64,000 bases of DNA from Streptomyces sp. ICC1 (GCF_003287935.1 NZ_CP030287.1:6351227-6415226); one strand, 5' to 3'; positions 33,652-41,984 are shown, counted from the stretch's first letter. Numbers and translations are program-made. The notes: generated from the sequence alone by a model not told the origin.

Positions 33652-33675
33652 ATTTACTAGGACGTCCTAGTAAAT
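33652..33675. promoter_or_regulatory. 24-bp perfect palindrome at the icmA start
   Basis: ATTTACTAGGAC directly followed by its reverse complement GTCCTAGTAAAT, 9 bases upstream of the icmA ATG. It contains TAGTAA, a plausible -10 that would give a nearly leaderless icmA mRNA, so a protein bound here would block transcription. The neighbouring MarR- or TetR-family proteins are candidates. Confidence 0.7.
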
Positions 33676-33687
33676 GTCGATGGCCAA

Positions 33688-33711
33688 CCCCCGGAGAGTC
33701 GTCTCCGGGGG
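33688..33711 (-). terminator. Hairpin after the DUF3817 gene
   Basis: CCCCCGGAGA (33688-33697), loop GTCG, TCTCCGGGGG (33702-33711): a perfect 10-bp stem 20 bases beyond the DUF3817 stop, separating it from the icmA promoter. Confidence 0.65.
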
Positions 33712-33731
33712 GGGGTGGCGGGTGTCGCGGG

Positions 33732-34061
33732 TCAGGCGCGGGCGCCGACCGGGCCGCCCTCGACGAGGGGCTCGACCTCGGCACGGATCGTGCGCTCGAC
33801 GAAGAAGGCGGCGAGCGGGATGGTGCCCGAGACCAGCACCCACAGGAGCTTGCCGAACGGCCACTTGGCCTTGGAGCCCAGGTCGAAGGCGAACACCAGG
33901 TAGATCATGAACAGCACACCGTGCGCCTGCGAGACCGCGAAGGTCAGGTCGGCACCGGTGTCGAAGCCGTACTTCGCCACCATGCAGGAGCAGAGGATCA
34001 GGAGCATGACCGCGGTCACGTAGGCCATGACGCGGTAGCGGGTCAGCACGCTTCGTTTCAT
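33732..34061 (-). CDS. DUF3817 membrane protein
   Basis: 109 aa with three transmembrane segments (about 8-30, 40-60, 70-90) and the family motif FAVSQAHGVLFMIYLVFAFDLGSKAKW. DUF3817 (YdzA-like) proteins are small actinobacterial and firmicute membrane proteins of unknown role. Adjacent to a marR gene that reads in the same direction 79 bases upstream, possibly one operon. Confidence 0.85.
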   Translation of the reverse strand: MKRSVLTRYRVMAYVTAVMLLILCSCMVAKYGFDTGADLTFAVSQAHGVLFMIYLVFAFDLGSKAKWPFGKLLWVLVSGTIPLAAFFVERTIRAEVEPLVEGGPVGARA

Positions 34062-34139
34062 GCCGTCGAGCCTAGCCGTCCGATGCGCACGATCTTGACG
34101 GGGGCCGCCTCCGCGGCCGGGGCCGCCGGGCGACCTGCG

Positions 34140-34649
34140 TCACTTCTCCTCGAAGTCCGCGGCGGCCACGCGCAGCGGGCGCAGGAGCGCGAAGATCTCC
34201 CCGCACTCCTCGGCGTCGTAGGCCCCCAGTCCGAAGTCGATCTCCATCAGCGCCCCGGTCGCCGCCTCGACGACCTCGCGGCCCTTGTCCGTGATCGACG
34301 CGAGCGTGCCGCGGCCGTCGTTCGGGTTGGGGCGCCTGGCGACGAGCCCGGACTTCACCAGCCGGTCCACGGTGTTCGTCACCGACGTCGGGTGGACCAT
34401 CAGCCGCTCGCCGATCTTCGACATCGGCAGTTCCCCGGCCTTGGAGAAGGTCAGCAGCACCAGCGCCTCGTACCGCGCGAAGGTCAGGCCGTACGGCTTG
34501 ACGACCGCGTCGACCTCCCCGAGCAGGATCTGGTGCGCCCGCATGATCGAGGTGATCGCGGCCATCGAGGGCACCGGACCCCAGCGCCGCTGCCACAGTT
34601 CGTCGGCGCGGGCGATCGGGTCGAAGGGAAGGCTGAGCGGTTTCGGCAC
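34140..34649 (-). CDS. MarR-family transcriptional regulator
   Basis: 169 aa winged helix: YGLTFARYEALVLLTFSKAG, LPMSKIGERLMVHPTSVTNT, VDRLVKSGLVARRPNPNDGR and GTLASITDKGREVVEAATG are the canonical HTH and wing. It is conserved beside icmA and DUF3817 in Streptomyces and is a plausible controller of the icmA palindrome, which is about 490 bases downstream of its stop (inference). Confidence 0.9.
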   Translation of the reverse strand: MPKPLSLPFDPIARADELWQRRWGPVPSMAAITSIMRAHQILLGEVDAVVKPYGLTFARYEALVLLTFSKAGELPMSKIGERLMVHPTSVTNTVDRLVKSGLVARRPNPNDGRGTLASITDKGREVVEAATGALMEIDFGLGAYDAEECGEIFALLRPLRVAAADFEEK

Positions 34650-34670
34650 GCACCAGACCCTACCGGGCGG

Positions 34671-36047
34671 TCATTTGGCGGCGGGATCCGTCTCACTCCT
34701 CGACCCCCCGCTCCGGCGCACCTCCGCGAGCAGCAGCAGGACGACCCCGGTGCCGAGGACGGCGGAGCCCGTGACCACCGTGTGGACCGGCAGGAATTCG
34801 GCGGCGAGGCCGGCCAGCGCCATGCCGACGCCCTGCAGGGTCATCAGACCGGTGCTGAGCAGCGTCATCGCCCGGCCGCGCAGGTCCGCGGGGACGGCGT
34901 CGAGGTACCACTGGTCGAGTCCGAGGGTGTACGCGTGGGACAGCCCGGCCGCCACGAGCGCGGCCAGCAGCAGCACCGTCCCGGGCCGGACCGCGTACAC
35001 CAGCAGCGGCAGCAGCCCCGCGGCGGCGAGCGGCGCCGTGATCCGCGAACGCGTTCGGGCGGTGAGCGCGGAGCCCGCCCACAGCTCGCCGGCGATGGCG
35101 CCGGCCGGCATCGCGCACATCAGCAGCCCGAGCTCGGCGGTGGAGGCGCCGGCCCCGGCGGCGTACGGGGTGAGCAGCGCCTCGGGGACGACGAAGAAGA
35201 GCGGCGGCAGCCAGCACAACAGGGTGAGCGCCCGCAGCCGGCGCCCGCCCAGGACGGAGCGCAGTCCGGCGAGCGGCGAGGTGCGCCGCCCGGCGGCCGC
35301 GGCGCGGGCGGGCCGGTCCCGGGTGCCCAGGCGCAGCAGCAGGGCGGAGCCGAGGAAGCCGGCGGCCGTCAGGACGATGGCCCCGCGCGGGGCCAGCACG
35401 GTGAGCAGCAGTCCGCCGAGGCCGAAGCCGATGAGCTGGGCGCTCTGGGCCACCATGCGCAGCAGCGAGCGGCCCAGGACGTAGGCCTCGCCCTCGCCGA
35501 GGATGTCGGCGAGGGAGGCGCTGCGGGTGCCCTGGAACAGCGGCGCGACGAAGGCCATCGCGCAGCGCAGTACGAGGAGCAGCGCGACCGGGGTGCCGGG
35601 GGCGGCCATGGCCGCCGCGCAGGCCGCGCAGAGCAGGTCGCAGCCGACGAGCACGCGGCGGGCGGGCAGGCGGTCGGCGACCGGGGCGAGGAGGGTGCCG
35701 CCGAGGGCGTAGGGGAGGAAGCCGAGGGCGAAGGTGAGCGCGCTCATCAGGGGCGAGCCGGTGGCGCGGAAGACGAGGACGGTGAGGGAGATCTCGGCGA
35801 CGACCACGCCGAGCACGGACAGCAGGTGCGCGGCGAAGACGGGCCGGAACTCCCGGACGCGGAAGACGGAGCGGTAGCCGGCGGGTTCCTGCGCGGGGGC
35901 GCGAACGGGATCCGCGGGGTGCGCCCCGACCCCGGCGGCCCCCGCCGCGGCGGCGTGGCCGGGCACCCGCTCCGGGTCGGGGCCGGCGGCTCCCTCGGGG
36001 GCGGTACCGGTTGCGGCGGCGGTCCCGCCCGGGTCGATGGTGGTCAT
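34671..36047 (-). CDS. MFS transporter
   Basis: 458 aa from the ATG at 36047. A hydrophilic Ala/Gly/Pro-rich N-terminus of about 60 residues precedes twelve membrane segments; VADRLPARRVLVGCDLL between helices 2 and 3 is the MFS A-motif equivalent, and LFQGTRSASLADILGEGEAY is the loop typical of macrolide/drug efflux-type MFS (PF07690/MFS_3). Substrate unknown. Divergent from an ArsR-type regulator that probably controls it. Confidence 0.85.
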   Translation of the reverse strand: MTTIDPGGTAAATGTAPEGAAGPDPERVPGHAAAAGAAGVGAHPADPVRAPAQEPAGYRSVFRVREFRPVFAAHLLSVLGVVVAEISLTVLVFRATGSPLMSALTFALGFLPYALGGTLLAPVADRLPARRVLVGCDLLCAACAAAMAAPGTPVALLLVLRCAMAFVAPLFQGTRSASLADILGEGEAYVLGRSLLRMVAQSAQLIGFGLGGLLLTVLAPRGAIVLTAAGFLGSALLLRLGTRDRPARAAAAGRRTSPLAGLRSVLGGRRLRALTLLCWLPPLFFVVPEALLTPYAAGAGASTAELGLLMCAMPAGAIAGELWAGSALTARTRSRITAPLAAAGLLPLLVYAVRPGTVLLLAALVAAGLSHAYTLGLDQWYLDAVPADLRGRAMTLLSTGLMTLQGVGMALAGLAAEFLPVHTVVTGSAVLGTGVVLLLLAEVRRSGGSRSETDPAAK

Positions 36048-36254
36048 ACGGGCCACCCTGGCGGCGCCTAGGGTGGGAGGACAGAGATTCGCCCCAGCCC
36101 GAATCACCGCTGCCCGCGGCGCCGGGTCCCGGGCCGGGCCGGGCGCGGCCGAGCCTGGCGCCTGGCGCCGAGCCTGGTGCCTGGGCTGGCGCCCGGCCCG
36201 GCCCGGCCGAGTCATGCCGAGTCATGCCGAGCAGTCCTACCCCCGGAGGGATCC

Positions 36255-37241
36255 GTGCCCTTCCACTTCCGCTTCGGCCCGGCGGACCTGATGCGCTGCC
36301 GGTTCTCGATCTCGCCCCGCTGGGAGACCCAGGAGGCGGTGCGGGTCCTGAAGCAGCCCCTGCGGCAGGCCTACCACCTGCCCTGGCTCCGCCGGATCCG
36401 CTCGGCGGCCGACGGTCTGGACCTGCGGCCGCTGTGGCTGCTGATGCCCCGCACCGGCCACAACCCGGACTTCCTCAGCCCGCCGCCGACGGGCCCGTCG
36501 GTCACCTTCGAGGAGGAGCTGGCGCGGGTCCGGGCCGCCGACCCCGGGGCCGCGCACGAAGATCTGCGGCGCTCCCTGGTCTGCACCCCGGGCGCGCTGG
36601 AGAGCGCGGCCGGGCAGCGGATGCTGGCGGATCCGGCGCGGGCGGTCCGGGAGCTGGCCGATCTGTACGAGCTGGCCTGGCGGACGCTGGTCGCCCCGCA
36701 CTGGCCCCGGCTGCGGTCGCTGCTGGAGGCGGACGTCCTGTTCCACTCGCGACGGCTGGCCGCGGGCGGGCTGGAGGCCCTGTTCGACGGCCTCCACCCG
36801 GATCTGAGCTGGTCGGGGAAGACCCTCACCATCGCCCGCCGGGGCCACCACGACCGCTCCCTGGACGGCCAGGGACTCCTCCTCATGCCGAGCGCCTTCG
36901 TCTGGCCGGAGGTGGTGGGCGGCTACGACCCGCCGTGGCAGCCGACCCTGGTGTACCCGGCCCGGGGCATCGGCGCACTGTGGACGGCCCCGGCGGGACC
37001 GGCCCCGGCGGCCCTGGCCCGCCTCCTGGGGCGGGCCCGCGCCGACGTCCTGTGCGCGCTGGCCGAGCCGGCCTCGACCACCGCGCTGGCCCACCGCCTG
37101 TCCCTGGCCCCCTCCACCGTCTCCTCCCACCTGAAGGCCCTCAAGGAAGGGGGCCTCCTCGTCTCCTCCCGCCACGGCCACCAGATCCTCTACGAACGCA
37201 CCCCCCTGGCCATCGCCCTCTCCAGCCCCTCCGGCGCGTGA
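36255..37241 (+). CDS. ArsR-family winged-helix regulator with DUF5937-like N-terminal domain
   Basis: 328 aa from a GTG preceded by GGAGGG; an in-frame ATG at 36177 lies in repetitive DNA. The N-terminal 230 residues (RFSISPRWETQEAVRVLKQP, LFDGLHPDLSWSGKTL) form the ligand-side domain found in Streptomyces DUF5937-type regulators. The C-terminal wHTH is ArsR-like: LCALAEPASTTALAHRLSLA, PSTVSSHLKALKEGGLLVSS. It is divergent from the MFS gene across about 200 bases containing short direct repeats (two GAGTCATGCC units at 36209-36228). Confidence 0.8.
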   Translation: MPFHFRFGPADLMRCRFSISPRWETQEAVRVLKQPLRQAYHLPWLRRIRSAADGLDLRPLWLLMPRTGHNPDFLSPPPTGPSVTFEEELARVRAADPGAAHEDLRRSLVCTPGALESAAGQRMLADPARAVRELADLYELAWRTLVAPHWPRLRSLLEADVLFHSRRLAAGGLEALFDGLHPDLSWSGKTLTIARRGHHDRSLDGQGLLLMPSAFVWPEVVGGYDPPWQPTLVYPARGIGALWTAPAGPAPAALARLLGRARADVLCALAEPASTTALAHRLSLAPSTVSSHLKALKEGGLLVSSRHGHQILYERTPLAIALSSPSGA

Positions 37242-37384
37242 GGAGCGGAGTCCAGGCGCAGCCCGGGGAGCGGCGGAAGAGCGGGTGGGGCCCCGCGCAC
37301 ACCCACCCGGCCGCCCGACGGGGCACTGCATGCCCCGGGCGGTGGGAGCGATGCGGGGTCCCGGGTCGTCGCGGTCCCGTCCGG

Positions 37385-37580
37385 GTGGGCGGTGACGTGG
37401 TCGAGGCGGCTCAGGACCCGGGCCGGGTCGAGGTCGAGGTCTCCCAGGGCGCGGGTGGCCCTGCGCGGTTGTCCCGTGGTGGGTGGCGGCGCGGACTCCG
37501 GGCCCCGTGGCGTCGCCGACCACGAGGGCGGTCCTGCCCCGAGGGGGGATCGCGTCGAACCGGCCCGCCGCCGATCCCGC
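37385..37580 (-). pseudogene. PP2C/SpoIIE-type phosphatase fragment, frameshifted
   Basis: On the minus strand AAGRFDAIPPRGRTALVVGD and ATGPGVRAA match the metal-binding core of SpoIIE/RsbU-type phosphatases (GDWFD..P....ALVVGDV.GHG..AA). After about 30 codons the homologous continuation (RALGDLDLDPARVLSRLDH) is in a different frame, with the shift near 37465. Key Asp and Gly positions are altered (DATGPGV for DVTGHGI). No start, no stop: a relic. The rest of 37242-37903 holds nothing convincing. Confidence 0.6.
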
Positions 37581-37840
37581 AGATCCTGCCGATCCCGCGC
37601 GTCGCCGTGTCGGGCTGGTGCGGGCCGTGATCTTCAGGCCTGCGGGGCGGGGGAGGAGGCCGCGCGGGGGTCTCGGTGGCGTGCGGGTACGCACTCCCGG
37701 GCATCGCCCCTGCCTCCGTGCCCGCCTTCATCGGCGCCAGTGGTGGGTGCCGTGGTGGGCCTGGCCCTGGTGGCGGTCATCTCCACGCGCGGCGCGACCG
37801 AGCAGGGTCAGCCCGCGGTCTGACGCGGCGCACCGTTGCC

Positions 37841-37905
37841 CCGCTCGCCCGTCCGTCCGTCCGCCCGCTCGCCCGTCCGCCCGCCCGTCCGTCGTCCGCC
37901 CGCTC
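37841..37905. repeat. Low-complexity GTCC/CGCCC tandem repeat
   Basis: A run of imperfect 4- and 8-base units (GTCCGTCCGTCCGCCCGCTC and variants) ending at the stop codon of the arsN-like gene. Probably slippage-generated. Confidence 0.6.
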
Positions 37906-38401
37906 AGTCGACGACCGTGCTGCGGCGCTCCAGCAGCACCACGTCCCGCCAGACGCCGTGGTGGCGGCCGATGCGTTCACGGGTGCCGATGATCCGGAAG
38001 CCCGCGCGTGCGTGGACGGCGAGGCTGGCGGAGTTCTCGGGGAAGATCCCGGACTGGATCGTCCAGATGCCCGCCGCTTCCGTCGAGGCGATCAGAGCCT
38101 GGAGCAGGGCGCGGGCCGCGCCGCGGCCCCGCGCGGCCGGGTCGACGTACACGGAGTGCTCGACGACGCCCGCGTATGCGCACCGGTCCGAGACGGCCGT
38201 CGCGGCGACCCAGCCGAGGACCGTGCCGTCCTCGTCCACCGCTGCGAAGCGGTGCCCGGGCAGCTTGGAGGCGTCGAACGCCTCCCAGGCCGGGGCGGCG
38301 GTTTCGAAGGTCGCGTTGCCCTCGTCGATCCCGGCCCGGTAGATCGCCAGTACCGCGTCAGCGTGCTCGGGGAGCAGCGGGGTGATGCGCATCCCCGTCA
38401 T
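37904..38401 (-). CDS. ArsN1-like GNAT N-acetyltransferase
   Basis: 165 aa. GNAT core: YRAGIDEGNATFETAAPAWE (the N-terminal signature of phosphinothricin-acetyltransferase relatives), VDPAARGRGAARALLQALI (acetyl-CoA pyrophosphate loop) and NSASLAVHARAGFRIIGTRE. Located in an ars operon this matches ArsN1, which acetylates arsinothricin, an arsenical glutamine synthetase inhibitor; other PAT-like amines are possible. Its ATG overlaps the arsR stop by four bases (ATGA). Confidence 0.8.
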   Translation of the reverse strand: MTGMRITPLLPEHADAVLAIYRAGIDEGNATFETAAPAWEAFDASKLPGHRFAAVDEDGTVLGWVAATAVSDRCAYAGVVEHSVYVDPAARGRGAARALLQALIASTEAAGIWTIQSGIFPENSASLAVHARAGFRIIGTRERIGRHHGVWRDVVLLERRSTVVD

Positions 38402-38769
38402 GCCGTCTTCGCCGCACCGGCCAGGAGGGCGCTCATGGCGGCGAGCACGGAGGGCTCGACGCGGTAGTACACCCAGGTTCCGCGTCGTTCGGAGGACAGC
38501 AGCCCGGCTTCCTTCAGCTTCTTCAGGTGGTGGGAGACGGTGGGCTGGGAGACGCCGACGTCGGAGATGTCGCACACGCAGGCCTCGCCGCCCTCGTGCG
38601 AGGCGACGGAGGAGAACAGGCGCAGGCGGACCGGGTCACCCAGCGCCTTGAACATCTTCGCCGCAACCTCCGCCTCATCCGCGGACATGGGGCGCTCGTT
38701 CAGTGGCGGGCAGCACGGCGCGATGGCCTGATCGGCTTCCAGGAGCGGCAGAAGGTTCGCATTCGACAT
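38398..38769 (-). CDS. arsR: ArsR arsenite-responsive repressor
   Basis: 123 aa winged helix. Metal-site cysteines are C19/C20 (APCCPP) and C64/C66 (EACVCDIS), the actinobacterial pattern in which N-terminal Cys pairs cooperate with a Cys near helix 3. The HTH is VGVSQPTVSHHLKKLKEAGL. It should repress both its own operon and the divergent monooxygenase gene through the two operators at 38762-38793 and 38972-39005. No Acr3, ArsB or ArsC gene is nearby. Confidence 0.9.
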   Translation of the reverse strand: MSNANLLPLLEADQAIAPCCPPLNERPMSADEAEVAAKMFKALGDPVRLRLFSSVASHEGGEACVCDISDVGVSQPTVSHHLKKLKEAGLLSSERRGTWVYYRVEPSVLAAMSALLAGAAKTA

Positions 38770-38793
38770 ACGTCTATGTTGACACATGTCGAA
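38762..38793. promoter_or_regulatory. ArsR operator at the arsR start
   Basis: TTCGACAT (38762-38769) and ATGTCGAA (38786-38793) form a perfect 8+8 inverted repeat overlapping the arsR start codon. The spacer contains GTCTATGTTGAC (38772-38783), repeated identically in the second operator. Confidence 0.7.
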
Positions 38794-38794
38794 G

Positions 38795-38867
38795 CAGGAC
38801 AGGACAGCAGGACAGCGGGACGGCAGGACGGCAGGACAGCAGGACAGTAGGACGGCAGGACAGCAGG
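38795..38867. repeat. Tandem ~10-bp repeats in the ars divergent promoter region
   Basis: About seven units of (A/G)CAGGAC(A/G)GC type, e.g. CAGGACAGCAGGACAGCGGG, in 73 bases between the two operators. Units vary at one or two positions. The ten-base periodicity keeps the motif on one DNA face, so protein binding is possible; replication slippage is the simpler origin. Confidence 0.6.
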
Positions 38868-38971
38868 GGTGCCGGCGCCGGCCGCGGCGCGATGACCCGC
38901 TGCCCGACGCGCGAGGCGGGCAGCGGGTCCGCCCCGGGCAAGGGCCTGCAGGGCCTGCGGAAGCCCTGAGA

Positions 38972-39005
38972 ATTCGATGAATGTCTATGTTGACGTTCGT
39001 CGAAT
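38972..39005. promoter_or_regulatory. Second ArsR operator upstream of arsO
   Basis: ATTCGATGAA (38972-38981) and TTCGTCGAAT (38996-39005) form a near-perfect inverted repeat around GTCTATGTTGAC, the same 12-mer as in the arsR operator. It lies 60 bases before the arsO start. Confidence 0.65.
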
Positions 39006-39064
39006 CAGGTGCAACGCTGGTCGTGCAAGCCATCGACGGATGTCGAAACAACGAGGAGCCCACC

Positions 39065-40423
39065 GTGAACGCGCCTGCCATCACCGACCTGCCCGTCGTC
39101 GTCATCGGGGCCGGTCCGGCCGGCCTCGCGGCCGCAGCCCACCTGCTCGACCGCGGCATCGAACCCCTCGTCCTGGAAGCCGGTCCGGCGGCGGGCGGCG
39201 CCGTCCGCGAGTGGGCGCACGTACGCCTGTTCTCCGCTTGGGGCGAGGTCGTCGACCCGGTGGCCGAGAAGCTCCTCGCACCCACCGGCTGGGTCACGCC
39301 GGATCCCGCCACCTACCCCTCCGGCGGCGACTGGGTCGAGCGCTACCTCCAGCCGCTGGCCGACGTCCTGGGCGGGCGGGTCCGCTACGACGCGACCGTC
39401 ACCGGCGTCTCCCGGGCTGGCCGCGACCGCATCGTCGACGCCGACCGCGAGGCCCAGCCCTTCGTGGTCCACCATGCCGCGGCCGACGGCAGCGAGGCCC
39501 GCGTCTTCGCCCGCGCCGTCATCGACGCCTCCGGCACCTGGTCCACCCCCAGCCCGGCCGGCGGCAGCGGCCTTGCCGCACTCGGAGAGAAGGGCGCGGC
39601 CGACCGCTTCGCCTACCGCGTCCCGAACCTCAAGGACCCGGCCGTCCGAGCCCGGTACGCCGGCAAGCGCACCGCCGTGATCGGTTCCGGAGCCTCCGCC
39701 TTCACCGCCCTCGCCCACCTCGCCGACCTCGCGAAGAGCGAACAGGGCACCCACGCGGCCTGGATCCTCCGACGGGGCATCTCCGGGTCCACTTTCGGAG
39801 GTGGCGAAGCCGACGAGCTCCCCGCCCGCGGCGCCCTCGGCCTCGCCGCGAAGGCCGCCGTCGACGCCGGCCATGCGGACGCGGTCACCGGCTTCCGTAC
39901 CGAGGCCGTCGAGCGCGACACCGACGGCCGCCTGGTCCTCGTCGGCGAGGACGGCCGCCGCCTCGAACCCGTCGACGAGGTCATCGTGCTCACCGGCTTC
40001 CGCCCCGACCTCACCTTCCTCGACGAGCTCCGCCTCAACCTCGACGAGCGCCTCCAGGCTCCCACCGAACTGGCCCCGCTGATCGACCCCAACCAGCACT
40101 CCTGCGGCACCGTCTACCCCCACGGCGTGAACGAGCTCTCGCACCCGGAGAAGGACGTCTACCTCGTCGGCATGAAGTCCTACGGCCGCGCCCCGACCTT
40201 CCTGGCCATGACCGGCTACGAGCAGGTCCGCTCCATCGCCGCACACCTCGCCGGCGACAGGGAAGCCGCCGAGCGCGTCGAACTCACCCTCCCCGAGACC
40301 GGAGTCTGCGGCGGCGCGGGCCTCTTCGACCAGCCCGAGGCCGCCGAGGAGACCGGCGGCGGCTGCTGCGCGACCCCGGCGACCCTCACCATCGGCGCCC
40401 CGGCCCGTTCCGGCGGCTGCTGA
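39065..40423 (+). CDS. ArsO-like FAD/NADPH flavoprotein monooxygenase
   Basis: 452 aa from the GTG at 39065 (ACGAGGAG upstream). FAD Rossmann motif VVVIGAGPAGLAAAAHLL; NADPH motif RTAVIGSGASAFTALAHL; conserved LTGFRPDLTFLDEL and HPEKDVYLVGMKSYGRAPTF. The C-terminus is Cys-rich (TGVCGGAG, TGGGCCATP, SGGC), typical of ArsO proteins of actinobacterial ars clusters. A role in oxidising arsenical intermediates is proposed for the family but not established. Divergent from arsR under a shared operator pair. Confidence 0.82.
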   Translation: MNAPAITDLPVVVIGAGPAGLAAAAHLLDRGIEPLVLEAGPAAGGAVREWAHVRLFSAWGEVVDPVAEKLLAPTGWVTPDPATYPSGGDWVERYLQPLADVLGGRVRYDATVTGVSRAGRDRIVDADREAQPFVVHHAAADGSEARVFARAVIDASGTWSTPSPAGGSGLAALGEKGAADRFAYRVPNLKDPAVRARYAGKRTAVIGSGASAFTALAHLADLAKSEQGTHAAWILRRGISGSTFGGGEADELPARGALGLAAKAAVDAGHADAVTGFRTEAVERDTDGRLVLVGEDGRRLEPVDEVIVLTGFRPDLTFLDELRLNLDERLQAPTELAPLIDPNQHSCGTVYPHGVNELSHPEKDVYLVGMKSYGRAPTFLAMTGYEQVRSIAAHLAGDREAAERVELTLPETGVCGGAGLFDQPEAAEETGGGCCATPATLTIGAPARSGGC

Positions 40424-40481
40424 CCCCGGCGACCGGCCCCCGCGTCGCGAGCGGCTCTCTTGGCGGACGGCTCCGGAGGTG

Positions 40482-41738
40482 TCAGTGGTACGCCTCCTGG
40501 AGGCGGCCGATCCGCTCCGCGGAGTACTTGGTACCGCGGTCCCCTGACAGGTGGATCCAGGTGCCGCTGTCCTCGGTGCACCGCGGGGGCTCAGGAGTTT
40601 CCGGCACGGGCACGGGCACGGGTGCGGGCATGGGTGTGGGCATGGGCATGAGCTCGGGCATGGGCCCGGGGGCTGACATCGATGTCGAGACGTTCGTGCG
40701 GGCGGTCTCCGGGGCCTCGGGTGCGAGCAGCCCGTGCAACTGGGCCAGGTAGCCGAGCTGGAAGCGGCTCGTCGCGCCCAACTGGCGCATGATCGCTGAT
40801 ACATGGCGCTGGCAGGTGCGCACCGAGATGCCGAGGGCGCGGGCCGTGACGCGGTCGTCGTCACCCTGCATCAGGTGCTGGAGTATGGAGCGTTTCGCCT
40901 GGTCGGCGACGTCCTGGATGAAGGCCTTCTCGCGGGGTTTGCCGATGTGCTCGCCCGTCGCCCACAGGACGTCGAACATCTCGGCGACGAAGGCGACCAG
41001 GTCAGGGCTGCGGACGAGCAGTGCCCCGCCGGCCCCGCCCGCCGTTTCCCGGAGGGGGAGGACGAGCAGGGCCCGGTCGAAGACCAGGCACCCGGCCAGG
41101 CCGCCGGAAACCGTCCTGGCTTCGGCGCCGAGAGCGGCCAGCTCGGCTTCGTACCGCACGGTCGGCGGGTCGAAGCGGGCCGAGTGCTGGTAGAGCGCGC
41201 GCACGAGCACACCGCGGGAGAGGAGGTCGCGGTCGCGGTCGCGGTGCCGCCCGGCCGCGGGCAGGGGGCCGCCCGGCTGTGCGCGGAGCAGCTCCTTCGT
41301 GCAAGCGGCGGAGTGGCTCTCGATGATGTACCGGAGTTCGTCCGACGAATCGATGAGCTCCAACGGCGGCCCCTCCAGGGTGCGGTGGCGCGAAGCGTGC
41401 ACGATGGCCAGTTCCGCGAGCTGCCCCCGCATGCGCAGCAGGTCGAGCTGGGCTCCCTGTACGCGCTCCTCCCACTCCTTGAGCAACTGCGCGGACACGT
41501 CGGTCGGGTTGGTGGCCGCGAAGCAGTCGGGGCCGATCTGCTGGACGAGGCCGGTGGAGACGAGGGTGTCGAGGGTGTCGAGGGCGTGGGCCGCGGTCTC
41601 GGGTTCCGCCCGGGTGAGCACCTGGCTCGACTGGAGGGGGCCCTGCTCCGCGAACTCCCGGTAGAGGTCCATCTCTTCGGGGGTGAGCTCCCGGGGGCGG
41701 TCACGGTCCTGCGGGCGTTTCAGTGCGGCTCGTTTCAT
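40482..41738 (-). CDS. LuxR-type regulator with TrmB-like N-terminal domain
   Basis: 418 aa from the ATG at 41738 (GAGAGGGC upstream). An N-terminal winged helix (LTPEEMDLYREFAEQGPLQS, ALDTLDTLVSTGLVQQIG) and a PLD-like middle domain (HSAACTKELLRAQPGG) are typical of Streptomyces TrmB/LuxR orphan regulators. The LuxR HTH lies near residues 290-350 (RVTARALGISVRTCQRHVSA, IMRQLGATSRFQLGYLAQL). The C-terminal 70 residues include a PMPTPMPAPVPVPVP low-complexity tail and a folded-looking end. Target unknown. Confidence 0.82.
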   Translation of the reverse strand: MKRAALKRPQDRDRPRELTPEEMDLYREFAEQGPLQSSQVLTRAEPETAAHALDTLDTLVSTGLVQQIGPDCFAATNPTDVSAQLLKEWEERVQGAQLDLLRMRGQLAELAIVHASRHRTLEGPPLELIDSSDELRYIIESHSAACTKELLRAQPGGPLPAAGRHRDRDRDLLSRGVLVRALYQHSARFDPPTVRYEAELAALGAEARTVSGGLAGCLVFDRALLVLPLRETAGGAGGALLVRSPDLVAFVAEMFDVLWATGEHIGKPREKAFIQDVADQAKRSILQHLMQGDDDRVTARALGISVRTCQRHVSAIMRQLGATSRFQLGYLAQLHGLLAPEAPETARTNVSTSMSAPGPMPELMPMPTPMPAPVPVPVPETPEPPRCTEDSGTWIHLSGDRGTKYSAERIGRLQEAYH

Positions 41739-41962
41739 GGGGTGCCCTCTCGTTCGCATCCGTCGCGATCGCGATGCTAGGAGACTCCGCCCGGGCCCGC
41801 CGACCGGGGAACGTGTATCGGCCATGCTTGCCGGGTGCGGGAGCGGGCCGGAGGGCGGCGCGACATCCCTGGGCCACAGCGGAATTCGGCGGGTGGCTCG
41901 AACCTGCCGACTGGACGGTATGCCCCTTCGGGGATGGCCGGAACGCGTACCCCGTGCTTGAA

Positions 41963-41984
41963 ACTTGCAGCAAGTTCTTGCTGT
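41963..41984. promoter_or_regulatory. Nested CTTGC/GCAAG palindromes (MalR/Reg1-like operator)
   Basis: CAGCAAG-TT-CTTGCTG (41969-41984) overlaps CTTGCAGCAAG. CTTGC-type repeats resemble the sites of the LacI-family maltose/amylase regulator of Streptomyces. It sits in a 427-base gap (41739-42165) with no sugar gene. Adjacent CTGTCG-N6-CGACAG (41982-41999) can form a hairpin. Nothing else is recognisable in the gap. Confidence 0.4.

Noticed and set aside
37904..38401. Phosphinothricin acetyltransferase tied to herbicidal peptide biosynthesis
   Set aside because: The gene is translationally coupled to arsR and no biosynthesis genes are near; ArsN1 is the simpler reading.
38795..38867. CRISPR array
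   Set aside because: Units are about ten bases, contiguous and without spacers; no cas genes. A simple tandem repeat.
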